64,000 bases of DNA from Epiperipatus broadwayi (taxonomy: Eukaryota; Onychophora; Udeonychophora; Euonychophora; Peripatidae), in NCBI GenBank assembly GCA_028023455.1, contig JAQFVV010000049.1:5259149-5323148 (forward strand). Reading direction: 5' to 3'. Both the position numbers and the translations under genes were made by a program. Every line of letters begins with the position of its first letter. The stretch's first letter is position 1. Shown in pieces: positions 39,886 to 51,885 of this stretch. The notes beneath the pieces were generated by a model. That model did no database searches, had not been told where the DNA came from, and saw only the letters and a list, made by a program, of their open reading frames with translations.

Positions 39886-41946
39886 ATCAATGAGTAAAGA
39901 TTATATATTTTTGATCATATGAGTTTATTTTATTTAGATTATATTATTTTCAAAACAACAATCTATATAGAAAATCTTATTGTTTCTTTTATGTTGATAC
40001 TCCATATCTTCATTAGTTTTATTTTTTTTATTAATAAACATAACATATAGTTGATTTTATATAATTATTAAATAACTTGAAAAAATTGGTATTGCCTTAC
40101 ATAGTTTGACTAAATGAAACCAAATAGTGTGTGTCTCAAATTTGATTACTTATCTTTCCACAACACGTAAAAAGTTGAAAGAACTTACTTCATACTTTAT
40201 ATGAGAATGATATAATAAAAGTAATACAACTGTCAACATGAGCTGGAGATTAGGTATTGATACATTTAATTCATCTAAAGATTAAATGTTGTTTAGAATA
40301 TGATTCATAGTAAAAGGATAGGTCTGGCTTTTTCTGTTGTTGGTCTTACTCCAATATTGACACCTACTATATTAATAGTCATTTATTAATGTAATGATTA
40401 TCTTCAGCCCAAACCTAAATGTTAAATAGTTAAAAATTCATATATCTGTTATTTAATTATACATAAATACATGGAGTAACATAATTGCTTCTTTTTTTCA
40501 TGCATAATATTTTAAGATATATTTAGAATTTTTACTCCATCAATCATTCTTGAAGCACATAGAGAAAAATATTTGCAAAAGATAAATAACCCCTAAGAAC
40601 CACATTTCATGCTGCATTAGAATTCAGCAATTGACCAAAGTCTCCTCCTGTATATCTTTATTATTTAATTACTATTTATCAAAATTAAATTACTATTTTT
40701 TATTTTCATGCATCAAACTTTCTGTATTCAAGATGTTGTTATTAACTACCTCTTATAAATATGTTAATAAATATTAATTTCATTTATGGAATTTATTTCA
40801 GCCCCTGATATAAATTTTTAACCACATGTTCAGTTGTGGTATTTATATTTTGATAGGCAGATATTTAATGTATTTTTTTGTAGTCTAAGTAATTTTAATT
40901 TAATGAAGAATTTTCCATTTTGTGACAGATGGTGAATATCAATATGTAAATAATGAAAATAACATATGTTTATAACTATTAGCAATGCATTGAGATCATA
41001 ACAAATTGTAAAATAGAATTAAAAATTTAAATAATGTATGATTATCAAAGTTTTTAAACTTAAAGGTTTATATTGTACCCAAATGTACCCATATATATAA
41101 CATTACTTGGGTTTTTCGTTATCATAATTTCTTGTACTAAAATATATATACCAATATTTCAGCAAGACCAGACTTATCATCAACTGAATAATGGATATTA
41201 TAAAAATTGTTGTAGTCATTGTAAACATTGTCATACAACAGTATTGAACATTCTACAAATATAAACAAGTATATATAATAAAAATCAGAAATTATTTAGA
41301 TTAAGGTTTTTTTTAATATTTTTCCAAATAGAAAATATTTTATATCTACCCTCATGATTATTGATACAATCTGACCTTTTAAAGTTTTCAGTGGTAAATC
41401 TGAATTTACATTTCTGGAGAGTATCTTATGTAAATATGATTCTGAACTTAAAAAAACAATACTATATCCCATATTCATAGCATAAAATGAGACTTCTGAT
41501 AATGATAAATGTAATTTAACTGTATTAACACGTTCATTTCTTCTAGTACTGATTTGAGGGTTATGTATGCCTATATAAGAAACTCTACAGATGCCACATG
41601 AACTTTCTTAAACTACATAGGCTTCAAGAGGGTTGAGTCTTTAGGCTTGGATAGAATGTTACTAATTTTTTGATAAGTAGTATATGTTGTTTTTATGTTG
41701 TAATGTTTTAGAATACATTCAACATTGTTTGTAGTTATTTTTATATAAGAAATACGAACTCTAATACATTTTTGTCATTTTTTCTTTCTTATTTTGATTG
41801 TTTAGAGTTTGAAAGGATTGTGGTGTAATTTTATTCTCATAATAATATTATTTACAAGTTCTTAAAAGTATTTCAACAATAAAATCTGTTAAAAATTATG
41901 GCACTAATACATTCTGTTTATCAAACTTTGTGGCCATTTTTAATAA
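39886..41946. other. No gene recognised
   Basis: A+T-rich DNA with short chance frames (for example 41073-41264 plus and 41296-41478 minus). No motif recognised. Confidence 0.4.
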
Positions 41947-42187
41947 TTTCATATATATTGCTTATAATAACTTATCTCATATACACTTTAAAGCAAAAAA
42001 AAAATAATTAATTAAACTTCTTTATTTTCCTGACAATTTCGACTGTCCAGCAGTCTTCATCAGAGTGTTATCAATTTCCTCTATCTTTTAAATAACTGAT
42101 TTTATTTTTTTAATAAAAAAGTTTTATTAATTTTTTTTGCATTAAAGTATATATGAGAGAAGTTATTATAAGCAATATATATATGAA
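41947..42187. mobile_element. TIR hairpin element (MITE-like)
   Basis: The left terminal arm tttcatatatattgcttata, then ataacttatctcatatacac (41947-42020), is the reverse complement of the right arm (42119-42187, ending aagcaatatatatatgaa) with few mismatches. Between the ~70-bp arms is a unique core with gacaatttcgactgtccagc, then agtcttcatcagagtg. No coding sequence. It fits a non-autonomous DNA transposon. Confidence 0.8.
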
Positions 42188-42466
42188 TATATGAAGAAAT
42201 GCAAAGAAAGCAAAGGAGAAGAATAAGAGTATATACATTTTTTAATAATATAGTTTCAAGGATCTAAAGTATTTGTTTATTTTGTTTAAATTTCTTTTAC
42301 TGAATATGCCAGTTTTATTATTGTTGTTATTTTTAATTTTTTTTTTTTTGCAAAAGATAATTATAATCTTGCCACTTTATTATTGTTTTTTATATTAAGT
42401 CAAGTTATTAATACAAAAATATTTAGATACAAATATATATATACTTTTAAGCTAAATGTAATAAGA
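42188..42466. other. No gene recognised
   Basis: A+T-rich spacer with a T-run; nothing recognised. Confidence 0.4.
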
Positions 42467-42636
42467 GAGGATTTGAACTCAGACTTTCAAGCTCCCTTTA
42501 GTCATCCACACTATCCTATACAACAACATATTAGAGATCATTTATCTTCTTCACATGTATTTGGTCATATGTATCAGTTGTATAGAATGGAATGGATAAT
42601 TAAAGAGAGCTTGAAATTCTTTGTTCAAATCGCCTC
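42467..42636. repeat. Foldback/tRNA-like repeat FB, short palindrome
   Basis: It begins gaggatttgaactcagactt and ends tctttgttcaaatcgcctc. The outer ~58 bp on each side are inverted copies (gctccctttagtcatccaca against ggataattaaagagagc; tatacaac against gttgtata). The centre has the family words agatcatttatcttcttcac and ggtcatatgtatcagttg. A B-box-like gttcaaatc lies in each arm. Confidence 0.78.
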
Positions 42637-43894
42637 TAATAATAACAATAATATATATATAAGAAGCATAAAATGTCACATGTTCCCATTACCACAAACT
42701 TCAACTTATTAATATATATACATTAAAAAAGAAACGTAAAGTGTCATAACATGTCAATTAATGCATACTTCAATTTATTAAAATAATAATAATAAAAAAG
42801 GAAACATTTTTATATGGTTTATTTTTAAAGAAGGGTAAAAATTATTGAATAAAATAATAATGGATTAGCTTTAGTTTATCTCTCTCTTATGGATCTATTA
42901 CTTGTTCAGAATGTTGGAAATTCTATAAAACTGATAAATTAAGACATGCAGAAAATGAAGATTTTCAAGTAAATCTCCTCTTCCTCTTTTTCTTCTCTTA
43001 GTCTTTTTTTCAAAATCTATGAACTCTATATTCCAAAGTTCTTTATCTAACTTTATTAACAGTGAATTGTTCAAGTACTTTATTCAGATGTTTTTTTAGC
43101 TTTCACTCGCCAATCCTAAATAGGAGATTCTATATTATACCTGTAAAATGTTATTCATATTGAATCTCTGGACTTTATTAATCATCTTTAATTGTAACTT
43201 TGGAACATTTACAACACTTGATCTTCTCATGGATTAATGCAACAGAATATTATGAACAAAATAAAATCTGACATTTTGACAATCTTTGCATATCACACGA
43301 TGTAAGCATATAATTTCAAAGTTTGAAACCAAGTCAATAAAGCTCTTGATAATAAAAAAAATTCTTATTTTCATATAATGTTTGGAGACAATGTTTCCTC
43401 AACTATAGGATTTATTTTCAGTGTTTCAGCATTTATACATCATAATATAAATATATACAAAACAGAAAAATAAACCTTCTGAATGGAATTTATAATCAAT
43501 TTATTATTATTTTTTAACTTAATAACTAACAAATACTCAGTAAAACAAAAGTGGAAAAAAAACCCTAAACAAATACTTATTTGACCACTTATTGTCAATC
43601 ATTTTATTTTAAATATTTATTGTAGGCCCATGAAAATATATAATTAAAAAAATGGCCGCTATGCTTGGGAGACAGAATAATTTGCAAGTATCAAAATTAT
43701 TAACAGTCAACTCTTGGTGGGAGAGTCGTTTATAATAAGAACACTTAAAAAAAGTAGAGACATTTTCTTTTCTTAAATATAAGTTTACGGTGACACTTTA
43801 ACTTTATAAATAACAAGAAATTGCATTTAAAAGTGATACCCTTGTTTTGTTTTTTTTTAGATTAAAAAAATGTTTACAACTTCAATTGGTCACT
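42637..43894. other. No gene recognised
   Basis: A+T-rich; nothing coding. A near-repeat of tgtcacatgttcccattacc/tgtcataacatgtcaatta around 42660-42780 suggests an imperfect local duplication. Confidence 0.4.
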
Positions 43895-43902
43895 GTCTAT
43901 AT

Positions 43903-44344
43903 CAGGGGTGTCCAACAAGTCGATCGTGATCTACCGGTCGATCGCAAAGCCATTTTTGGTCGATCGCGAGGCCAATCTGGCAAGAGCTGTCAGGTAACGC
44001 ATAAAGCAAATTAAATCAAAATTGTCAAGTTTTTTTTTTTTTTTGTTTTTGTTCTAAATTTTTTTTCAATTCTAAGTCGTATCACTATTGAAAATAATAT
44101 TTTTAATATTGATTTAATGTAGCTAATTTGAATTAATTTGAATGCTTTAATTCCCCCAGACATGAGTTTTTTGGCCCATTAAATAATTATTTTTTACTAG
44201 GTAGATATATAAAAATAGTATGTATTTCACACCTCCCTCCACTTAGACTACGCCTATGACAAGTCGATCGCCTATGACAACAAGTCGCAACACATTTTAA
44301 AAATAAAAAGTAGATCTTATGAACACAAAAGTTTGCCTCCCCTG
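43903..44344. mobile_element. hAT-type MITE, 442 bp
   Basis: Exact 8-bp duplications gtctatat flank the element (43895-43902 and 44345-44352). The ends are CAGGGGTGTCCAAC on the left and, inverted on the right, CAGGGGAGGCAAAC. Near the left end tcgatcg-containing words are repeated (gtcgatcgtgatctaccggt, then cgatcg, then ggtcgatcgcg). gtcgatcgc recurs near the right end (about 44263), the placement expected of transposase-binding sites. There is no transposase coding sequence. Confidence 0.9.
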
Positions 44345-44352
44345 GTCTATAT

Positions 44353-44908
44353 CGTCTATGATTTTCCTTAAATAAAGTGAGATAAATATTTCTGCATTCT
44401 TAAAAATATTTCTGTATATATATAAAATACAGTAGAAACTATTCTTCACCCTCTTTAAGCTACTCAGTTTGCATCTACAGTATTGCATATGTATAAACAC
44501 TACATTATTAATTATTACATATGTATATTATATAACAATTATTCTTATAAGTTTAATAATTTTACATTTATTACTATCAAATTCTTGATCTAAATTATCT
44601 TTTGACATTATGTCATTTTTTAATTTTTCTATTTTTTTACTGACCTCATATAATTTTATTGTAAATTGCATGAATAATAATATTTTTCATTTATATTTTG
44701 TGTTTATTTTTTCTTCTTCTTTTTGGTCTTCAGACAACTGTGTCTTGATTTATAAAGTAGCAGTAATATTGAAATGGTAGAGGAATTATATTCAGAGGAT
44801 GATAAACAAAATTAAAATACTGATATTAATTTAATCTACCTTCTGACAGAAAACATAACACTGCCTGTCTACTGCCAATAATTCATTTCAAATAACTGTT
44901 TGGTTTCT
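44353..44908. other. No gene recognised
   Basis: A+T-rich spacer; the minus-strand frame near 44297-44500 overlaps the MITE end and has no motif. Confidence 0.4.
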
Positions 44909-45345
44909 CTATATCTTGTATTGAAAAGGAAAGTATTCATTTATTATTAACACTCGCAAAGCAAAGCGTATGCACAATTAGCTTGAAAGGCTGATATTTG
45001 AATGTAATCAATTGTAAACATGTGCTATATAAAAATAAATGCTTATTTATATATGATTAAGTTTCAGTTAGAGTGATGTTTAGTAAATTCTAGACAATTT
45101 CACCGGCGTCATTCATTCAGACATCATAAATAGTGATTTAAAGTGAGCAGTCTATCTTCACACTTTTCTTGCCAGTACTTCAGATTTGCTCATACATAAG
45201 CATTTGAGTTGTAGGAATAAGTGGATTCATTTTATTTCTGCATAAATACTATATCTTGTATTGGAAAGGAAAGTATTCATTTATTATTATTAACGCTCGC
45301 AAAAGCGTATGCACAATTAGCTTGAAAGGCTGATATTTGAATGTA
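44909..45345 (+). repeat. Pair of ~98-bp direct repeats, 242 bp apart (TRIM-like?)
   Basis: Copies at 44909-45006 and 45249-45345 start ctatatcttgtattg and end gatatttgaatgta, differing by a few bases and a small indel in the gctcgcaaa region. A miniature LTR element is possible, but the ends are not TG...CA and no target duplication is evident. A simple dispersed or segmental duplication is as likely. Confidence 0.75.
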
Positions 45346-45679
45346 CTCTTAATACTATTTTCTGAATTTCTGTTTGCTATTAGTGCATTTATAGTACACA
45401 CTTTATCATACAATTTCTAATAGAATCTTCATTGCAAATTGTTTTTTTTTAATTCTTGTAGTTCTTATACTAGTTTAATCATGATAAATAAATAATTTAT
45501 TATCAAAAAATATATTTAAAAATTGAGAATCAGAAGTTACATATTGAGCTTTGATCCAAACTCAAAAGATTTTCTTCAGGCTTCCCAAATCCACAAAAGA
45601 AAATCTTTTGGTTCATATATAATATATTTGCATTTAGTTTTAGTTTTAATTTGATTGTTATTTACATGATCCAAAAAAT

Positions 45680-46000
45680 TGTATGGTTTTATGCAATTGG
45701 TAGAGCATCCAACTTGGGATCAGAAATTCCCAAAATCAATTCTGGTGCTCACAGATCTGGTGTTTGAACATCTTATGAATTCCAAGCAATAAAGACATAG
45801 GTTTGGCATAGTTGGTAAAGCATCTGATTTGGGATTACTAAGTCCCAGGATCAATTCTAGCACTCACAGTTTTGGCAGGTGAACATTTTATGAACTCCTA
45901 AGCAATGAAGTCATTAGCAGTTTTTACCTTACTATTGGCACAGCATCTGACTCGAGATCGAGAGATCCCAGGATTGAGTCTGCACTGCAAGTCTAGTTCT
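45680..46000 (+). repeat. Three tandem tRNA-like units (SINE trimer)
   Basis: Units at about 45680, 45799 and 45916 each contain an A-box-like segment (attggtagagcatc, gttggtaaagcatc, attggcacagcatc), an anticodon-arm-like gacttgggat/gactcgagat and a B-box-like ggatcaattct or ggattgagtct. The first two are joined by similar linkers (tgaacat...atgaa.tcc.agcaat.aagac/gtcat). The clover-leaf pairing is eroded, so I read this as a tRNA-derived multimeric repeat rather than working tRNA genes. Confidence 0.65.
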
Positions 46001-47408
46001 CAGACTTAAAGCCATATGCATTTTTAAAATAAATTCTATAGCTTCTATAGTTACTATGCAGAAACATTATTTTAACAGACATAAACATTCCTGCACTTTG
46101 AAAACATTATATACCATAGTAAATGCATATATGTCTAATTCTTACTACAAATCATTCTTATTACATTAATTGATTTTTTTCTCCCATTTCAATTTTATAT
46201 AAAAACAGAATTATTAATTTCACTATACTAGTCTCATATTTGTTATTTTTTTATAAAGTCTTAAATACAATATAATAACAACCTTACCTTTTTTGTTTAT
46301 TTTGCTTGTTTCTTTCACTTTTCTATAATATATTCCAATACTCTTTTAAAATTATATATTTAAGTAATAAATAATTAGTATTCTTTTCTATGTATAATAA
46401 ACCACATTCATAGTCCAGATCTTGTAAAATAGTTTATTTTTAATTAAAACTTTAATTTTTATGCTTCATTAATCTACCTGAAAACCTCTTATTTAAGCCT
46501 TTCACTCCAATTTTTAAAAACATTATGTAACACTTATACACAATACCCAAAACAACATCTGATTCACTCTTTTTTGACCACCTTTACAATCATTAAATCA
46601 TTTACTTTGGCATTGACATTTTCTTCTGTTAGCTCATTTTAATAAAAAAAATATTGTGTTATTGTAACAACTTAATTTCATATTGTCCATTCTGTCATAA
46701 GACTTAAACAACAAAAAGCTGAAATCTTTACTTTTTCCATTCCTTTTTTGTTTTTATTCAATTATATATACAATTTTTTGAACCTCTTTCAAGATGTTAT
46801 TGTAATGCAAATTCTTTTTTTGCTTCTTTTTCTTGAAATTTGAAGCCTCTTTTCTTGTACAAATAACAATAAGTTCATTTTAATATTATCACATTCTTTT
46901 TGTTATTATATATATCTTTTATTCTGATATAATTTTCAACTAATTTTCATAATTGTATTCATTTTTCATAATCCTACTTTTTTTATCCAACCAATCCTAT
47001 TTTCCCTTTTCTCAAATATATATATCAGTAATGTATTCAATATTTGTTATCTATGTCTTCAGTAATATATGTTAAGGCTATAAACTTAAGACTATGAGCC
47101 TAGATGTGACAGTAAGGACCTCTACAAATCTTAACATAGGATTAATGACTTTAAAAGACAAAAGTGGCCACTCTTATCTTCAATCTACTTTCTAAATATA
47201 TAGGTGGATCTAAATCATTTTGATTTGAGAGTGTGAAGCTATTAACTACTTCACGATTAAGTCCACAATTTCTATACAAACTAATGTACGTGAAATCTTT
47301 TGATTTACAGCATCTTCAGTATATTTGTCACACACACATATATATTCATGTCTACAATATTTGAAATACTGGCATACTTCATGTACCTGGAGTATAATTG
47401 TAATTATA
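46001..47408. other. No gene recognised
   Basis: T-rich DNA; nothing recognised apart from small poly(T) runs. Confidence 0.4.
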
Positions 47409-48087
47409 GGGGGTTTGAACACAGAGTTTCAAGCTCTCTTCAGTTATCCACTATATCTCTTACCATTAAAACACATGACTACACACATGTGAAAAAATAA
47501 CTTTTTGTGCTGACCAGCACTCATTTTCAACCCAGATCATCATATGCCACACATATGTGTAATCAGTGCTCAACTTATATTAAGATAGCAATTCAAACTT
47601 TAATGGATAGACTTCAATCTACTCCACTCTTCAACTCTTTAACCATCAATAACATTGAAAATCTGACGATATAACACCTAAATCCCATGCTGATTCTGCC
47701 TATCTCTCTTCTTTGTATTTAAAAGGTCCTATACATGAAGGGTCAGAGTGACTTAATATCAACATGGGCAGGACAATAATATTGCATGGGATTTGGGCAT
47801 TCCCTCATCAGATTTTTAAGGGTATGGATGAGTGAAGAGGTGAAGGGTGGAGCCAATTGAAGTCTGTCCATTAAAGTTTGAAGATTTTCTATCTTATTGT
47901 AAACTGAGCACTGATTATATATATGTGTGGAAGATGATGGTAGACCAACTGATGACTGCTTGGTTCAGCATGAAATACGTATATTAGTGATCATTTAACT
48001 TTTTCACATGCGTGTGGTCATGTGAATCAGTAATATGAAATAGAATAAGTAACTGAAGGGAATTTCAAACTCTGTGTTCAAATCCCC
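47409..48087. mobile_element. Full-length foldback element of family FB
   Basis: A 0.68-kb palindrome that is the most complete copy of family FB. The left arm begins gggggtttgaacacagagtt and the right arm ends aactctgtgttcaaatcccc. Paired inner words run to the centre near 47750: tttaatggatagacttcaat against attgaagtctgtccattaaa, and atgggattt/aaatcccat. The flanks (taattgtaattata and tataattatata) extend the symmetry. A B-box-like gttcaaatcc lies in each terminal arm. There is no frame for a transposase. It may be a foldback transposon or two head-to-head SINE copies. Confidence 0.85.
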
Positions 48088-49045
48088 TATAATTATATAT
48101 ATACGCAGTATTATATAAACATATTTTAAAATTTGTCTTTTAAAAAATAGAATAAACCTTTTTATTTCTTTTTTTTAAGCCAAGATTATTTTTAAAAGTT
48201 GAGGTAAAGTAGAATATTAGTTTTCTTTGTCATTTAGGTATTAATAATTGTATGAAGGAATGAAGCTATCGGCACAGATAAAACCAGATGTTCTGTTCAA
48301 CTATTTTTCATTTTAGAGACTGTATACAAAAAAAATCTCAAAAATATTTTACTCTTATAAAATAATTAAAAACAAGTTAAATACAAAATAAAAATTATGT
48401 AGTATGTTAGTTATAAATTAAATGTTAGTTGTACTAATTAAGCAAAATAAATAAAAGCATAAATTAAGCAGATGAATAATAAAATGAAAAGGTAAAAAAA
48501 AAAAAAAAGATGCATAATTTTAAAGTTAAACACTTAAAAACTTTACAAATACAAAGTATCTGAATTATGAAAGATGCGACGTGAGTAATTGGTAGTTTAG
48601 AAAATAATTTACATTATATTCTCCTATTTAAGATATGATTTGTTTTATTTTTTGTGTGTGTTTCCTCTTTTTAGCAAAAAAAATATTGTTGTTTTAAAAT
48701 GGAGGGACCTAAGAAATATAAGATGCGATCTTTAAAAAACACGGTTTTAAAAATGGAAAAAATTGTTTGTTTTTCCCATTCTTTTTACTTTATATCTTCT
48801 TATAATAGGTTTTTTTAATTATTATTTAGCATTATTACATCATATATATATTTGTTATTAATGTAATTTTTAAAAAAGAATTTAAACTAAAAGTAAAACC
48901 AAATTAAGACATTTTTATTTCACCAACTCTGATTTCAATCTATTATTAAATTCTTATATCACAAATTAATCCAAATGATTAATTTATGATATTTTGATTT
49001 ATACTGCTGCACCCAAAAAGCATACACATATTTATTTCAGCTATT
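48088..49045. other. No gene recognised
   Basis: A+T-rich spacer with A-runs near 48497 and 49065; nothing recognised. Confidence 0.4.
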
Positions 49046-49450
49046 GTTTGTTTTAATCTCAATTAAATGGAAAAAAAAACTCCGAGAAAAAAAAAAAAAT
49101 TAAAAGGAAATGAAAAGCGTCCCGTTTTAGTAATTGAAAAGTATGCATTTACTCGTGCCGATCAGGACTATGTAACGCTAGAAATTTATCTGATTGCTAG
49201 TGACACATACAACAATTTATCATCATCAAATGGTTTCCATTCTATGATTAAATCAAGAAAGGCTATGATTGGATTTAATAGCGAATCTCAAATTTTTGTA
49301 GGGAAGTTTTTTATCATGGCAGTTGTTTGGCGAATGAAAATGGTTAGTGAGTGTCTGTCGATCCCTGATTGATTACAGCAGTAATTCATCTGACACCAGG
49401 CTTGTCTGTTGGAATGTCATGTTTGGATTTATTGGATTAAAATGTCAGTA
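49046..49450 (+). other. Compositionally distinct block with a 101-codon open frame
   Basis: The frame from ATG 49067 to TGA 49372 begins with a Lys-rich stretch (largely an A-run) and continues with ordinary-looking composition (VIEKYAFTRADQDYVTLEIY, then LIASDTYNN). A possible splice acceptor (tttatttcag) precedes it at about 49032-49041. No domain or family is recognised. The block has higher complexity than its surroundings and continues past the stop (to about 49450), which argues for a conserved non-coding element at least as much as for an exon. Confidence 0.25.
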
Positions 49451-50650
49451 AAGAAAAAAATGGCTCAAAATAATTATTCTATACTTTAAGACAAATAAAT
49501 ATGTTCACAAATCATTAAATCACATTTTAATAAAAAAAAATTCTACATTTCAAAAACTCACCTTTTCCCCACCATTTGTTTTAATTGTTCCAATTTTTTT
49601 CTCCATCAATATATACATATAAAACAAAGCCAAACACTTTTCTAACATTACTATTACAAAACAATCACAAACACCTATTAGTTTACAAATGTCTATCTTT
49701 ATCATCTTTTCGTTTTAATCTAGTTTGTTTCTGGTTTTCTAACCCTTTATAAGCTTCGTTATAAACCTTTTCCCATTACTTGATTTTTATTTAATTTATA
49801 ACTTTTAATAAAATTTGTAACTTGAAAGCATAATTTATTTTTGTTATGTTCTTACCAATCATTCGATACATTTATTCTGGACTACTTTTTTTCTACAATG
49901 TGGTTGGTTTAAATTGGGGAAATGCAAAAAATATAGGTACTCATTTTAGAAATATTATTAAAAAGCACAAAACAAAATATAAATATTTTTTTAAAAAACT
50001 GAACTATCTATTGATTTTTGAAATAATGTATGCTGTTAGTTTTTGTTTTTCTACCTCTTTTTTAATCCATCAATTCAAATGCCCTTTTAGTAATTCATAT
50101 CTGTCTATTTGTCTATGCAGTCATGCATTAATCTAAGAAACCCATGATATGATAATCCATCTATTTGTTATGCCCCAAATATTGGGATGTGAGTTCATGC
50201 AGGAGAATTGTTTTCAGTGGCAAAGGCATTGTTAGAAAGAACTATGGTTTTGATCACAAAATTATTAATAGGGCTTTTTTTATACAATAAGAAAAAAGAT
50301 GTTATATTTAAATAATTAAGACTGTTCTGCTATATATAAAGTCAGTAACTGATGAAATAAATGTTTTAAAGACAAATAATAGCCACACAATTTATACTCC
50401 ATTTAACAAAAATTAATGAAATATTTATACTCTAAAGATAAAATTTCTTTGGAGTGTTATGGCATATATGAAATTCCATGTGGATTTTGTTTATGGTATA
50501 CATTGGACAGACCAGTCACTGAATAAACATAAGAAAGAAAGACACAATTTAACAATTAGAGAAAAATCTAATTCATCAGCCATTTACTCACACATTAAAT
50601 TAATACATTGTACAGGCTTAAACCTGCATTTATATATGTTATATATGCAG
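49451..50650. other. No gene recognised
   Basis: The open frame at 49846-50136 is Phe/Tyr/Ile-rich in T-rich DNA and shows no domain. Otherwise A+T-rich spacer. Confidence 0.4.
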
Positions 50651-50845
50651 GGTTCGAACTCAGACTTAGTACTGATTATATATATGTGTGAGGATGAAAA
50701 TCTAGACCAACTGATGATTGCTGGTTTAGCATGAAATACATATATTGGTGATTATTTATCTTTTCAGCATGTGTGTGATCAAGTGGGTCAGCAATATGAG
50801 ATGGCACTGAGAGTGGTGGGTCATGTGAAAGTCTGAGTTTGAACC
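50651..50845. repeat. Foldback/tRNA-like repeat family FB, compact copy
   Basis: It begins ggttcgaactcagact and ends agtctgagtttgaacc, a short terminal inverted repeat. Inside are the ordered family words gtactgattata, tagaccaactgatgattgct, ggtttagcatgaaatac and ggtgattatttatcttt. One arm has been lost almost entirely. Confidence 0.8.
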
Positions 50846-51699
50846 TCACACATTAAATTAACAAACCATGATATAAATTTTAATAAAATACACATTCTGG
50901 CAAAAATTGAACAATTTGACCAGAGACTACTAAGGGAAACTATAAAGATTTTAAAAGAATTAAGAGTATAAATGAAAAGTGTAAATTAAAGAAAATTAAC
51001 AATATTTGAAAAAAGCTATTGGTGGATAAAATATTTTTTAAAATTTCTCAATCAATAGAATTTGAGAATGAGGAATATACAACAAAAAAAAAAGATTTTA
51101 AATCTCATCACACACATTCTTATGTTATGAAAAAGAAAAAGCTCTGAGAAAAGTACTTGTTATTGTACTGAAACATCAGCTATTCATCTATTATATTTTA
51201 ATTCATGCAAGCTCCCTGAAATAATACTATGAATTCATTATTTATTCATGAGAATATTAGAATTAATATGTTGTAATGGTCATATTTGCACATTCGCACA
51301 ACAAAACCCAGAGTTTTAGTAAATTATCCCAAAGCTGATCGAAGTGAGGTTGTTGAGACCTCAAATTTAATCTCACTCCAGTTACTTTACCAATGCTCCA
51401 TGATTTACAACCTTTTGGATGACATATATGAAGCCACACTCATATTTCTTTAATCTCCATGCCGGCAATAGAACAACAGTGAAACATAAGACTAACATTT
51501 TATTATATTAACTAACACATTCTTAAAATATAGCTATATAGAGATCTGACCCACAAATAGATATCAACAAATCTGGTTGTGATTCTTAAATAATAATTAA
51601 TAATTGATTTATGAGCAAAAAATGAGACACTAAGTGTTACTATATTTAAGTAAAATTTAATATAAGCTAAATATAAGAAAATAAATAAAATAAAACAAT
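50846..51699. other. No gene recognised
   Basis: A+T-rich spacer; nothing recognised. Confidence 0.4.
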
Positions 51700-51885
51700 G
51701 TGAAGTGCAATATGTAAAATTATCTCATTCGCAGATGAGTATGAGGTTATGTCACATATAGTACATAAAATTATCCCACTTGCAGATGAGAATGATATTA
51801 GGTTAAATGTAATATGTGAAATTATCTCACTCACAGGTAAGTACATGAATTTTATCTCATTCGCAGGTGAGGATGATATTAGGAG
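51700..51885 (+). repeat. Irregular minisatellite (attatctcattcgcag units)
   Basis: Four units start with aaattatctcattcgcag-like words near 51717, 51769, 51819 and 51851, followed by atgagaatgatatta-like words. Spacing is uneven (about 52, 50 and 32 bp). Confidence 0.8.

Noticed and set aside
45680-46000. Functional tRNA genes
   Set aside because: A- and B-box words are present, but stems are eroded and the acceptor arms do not pair.
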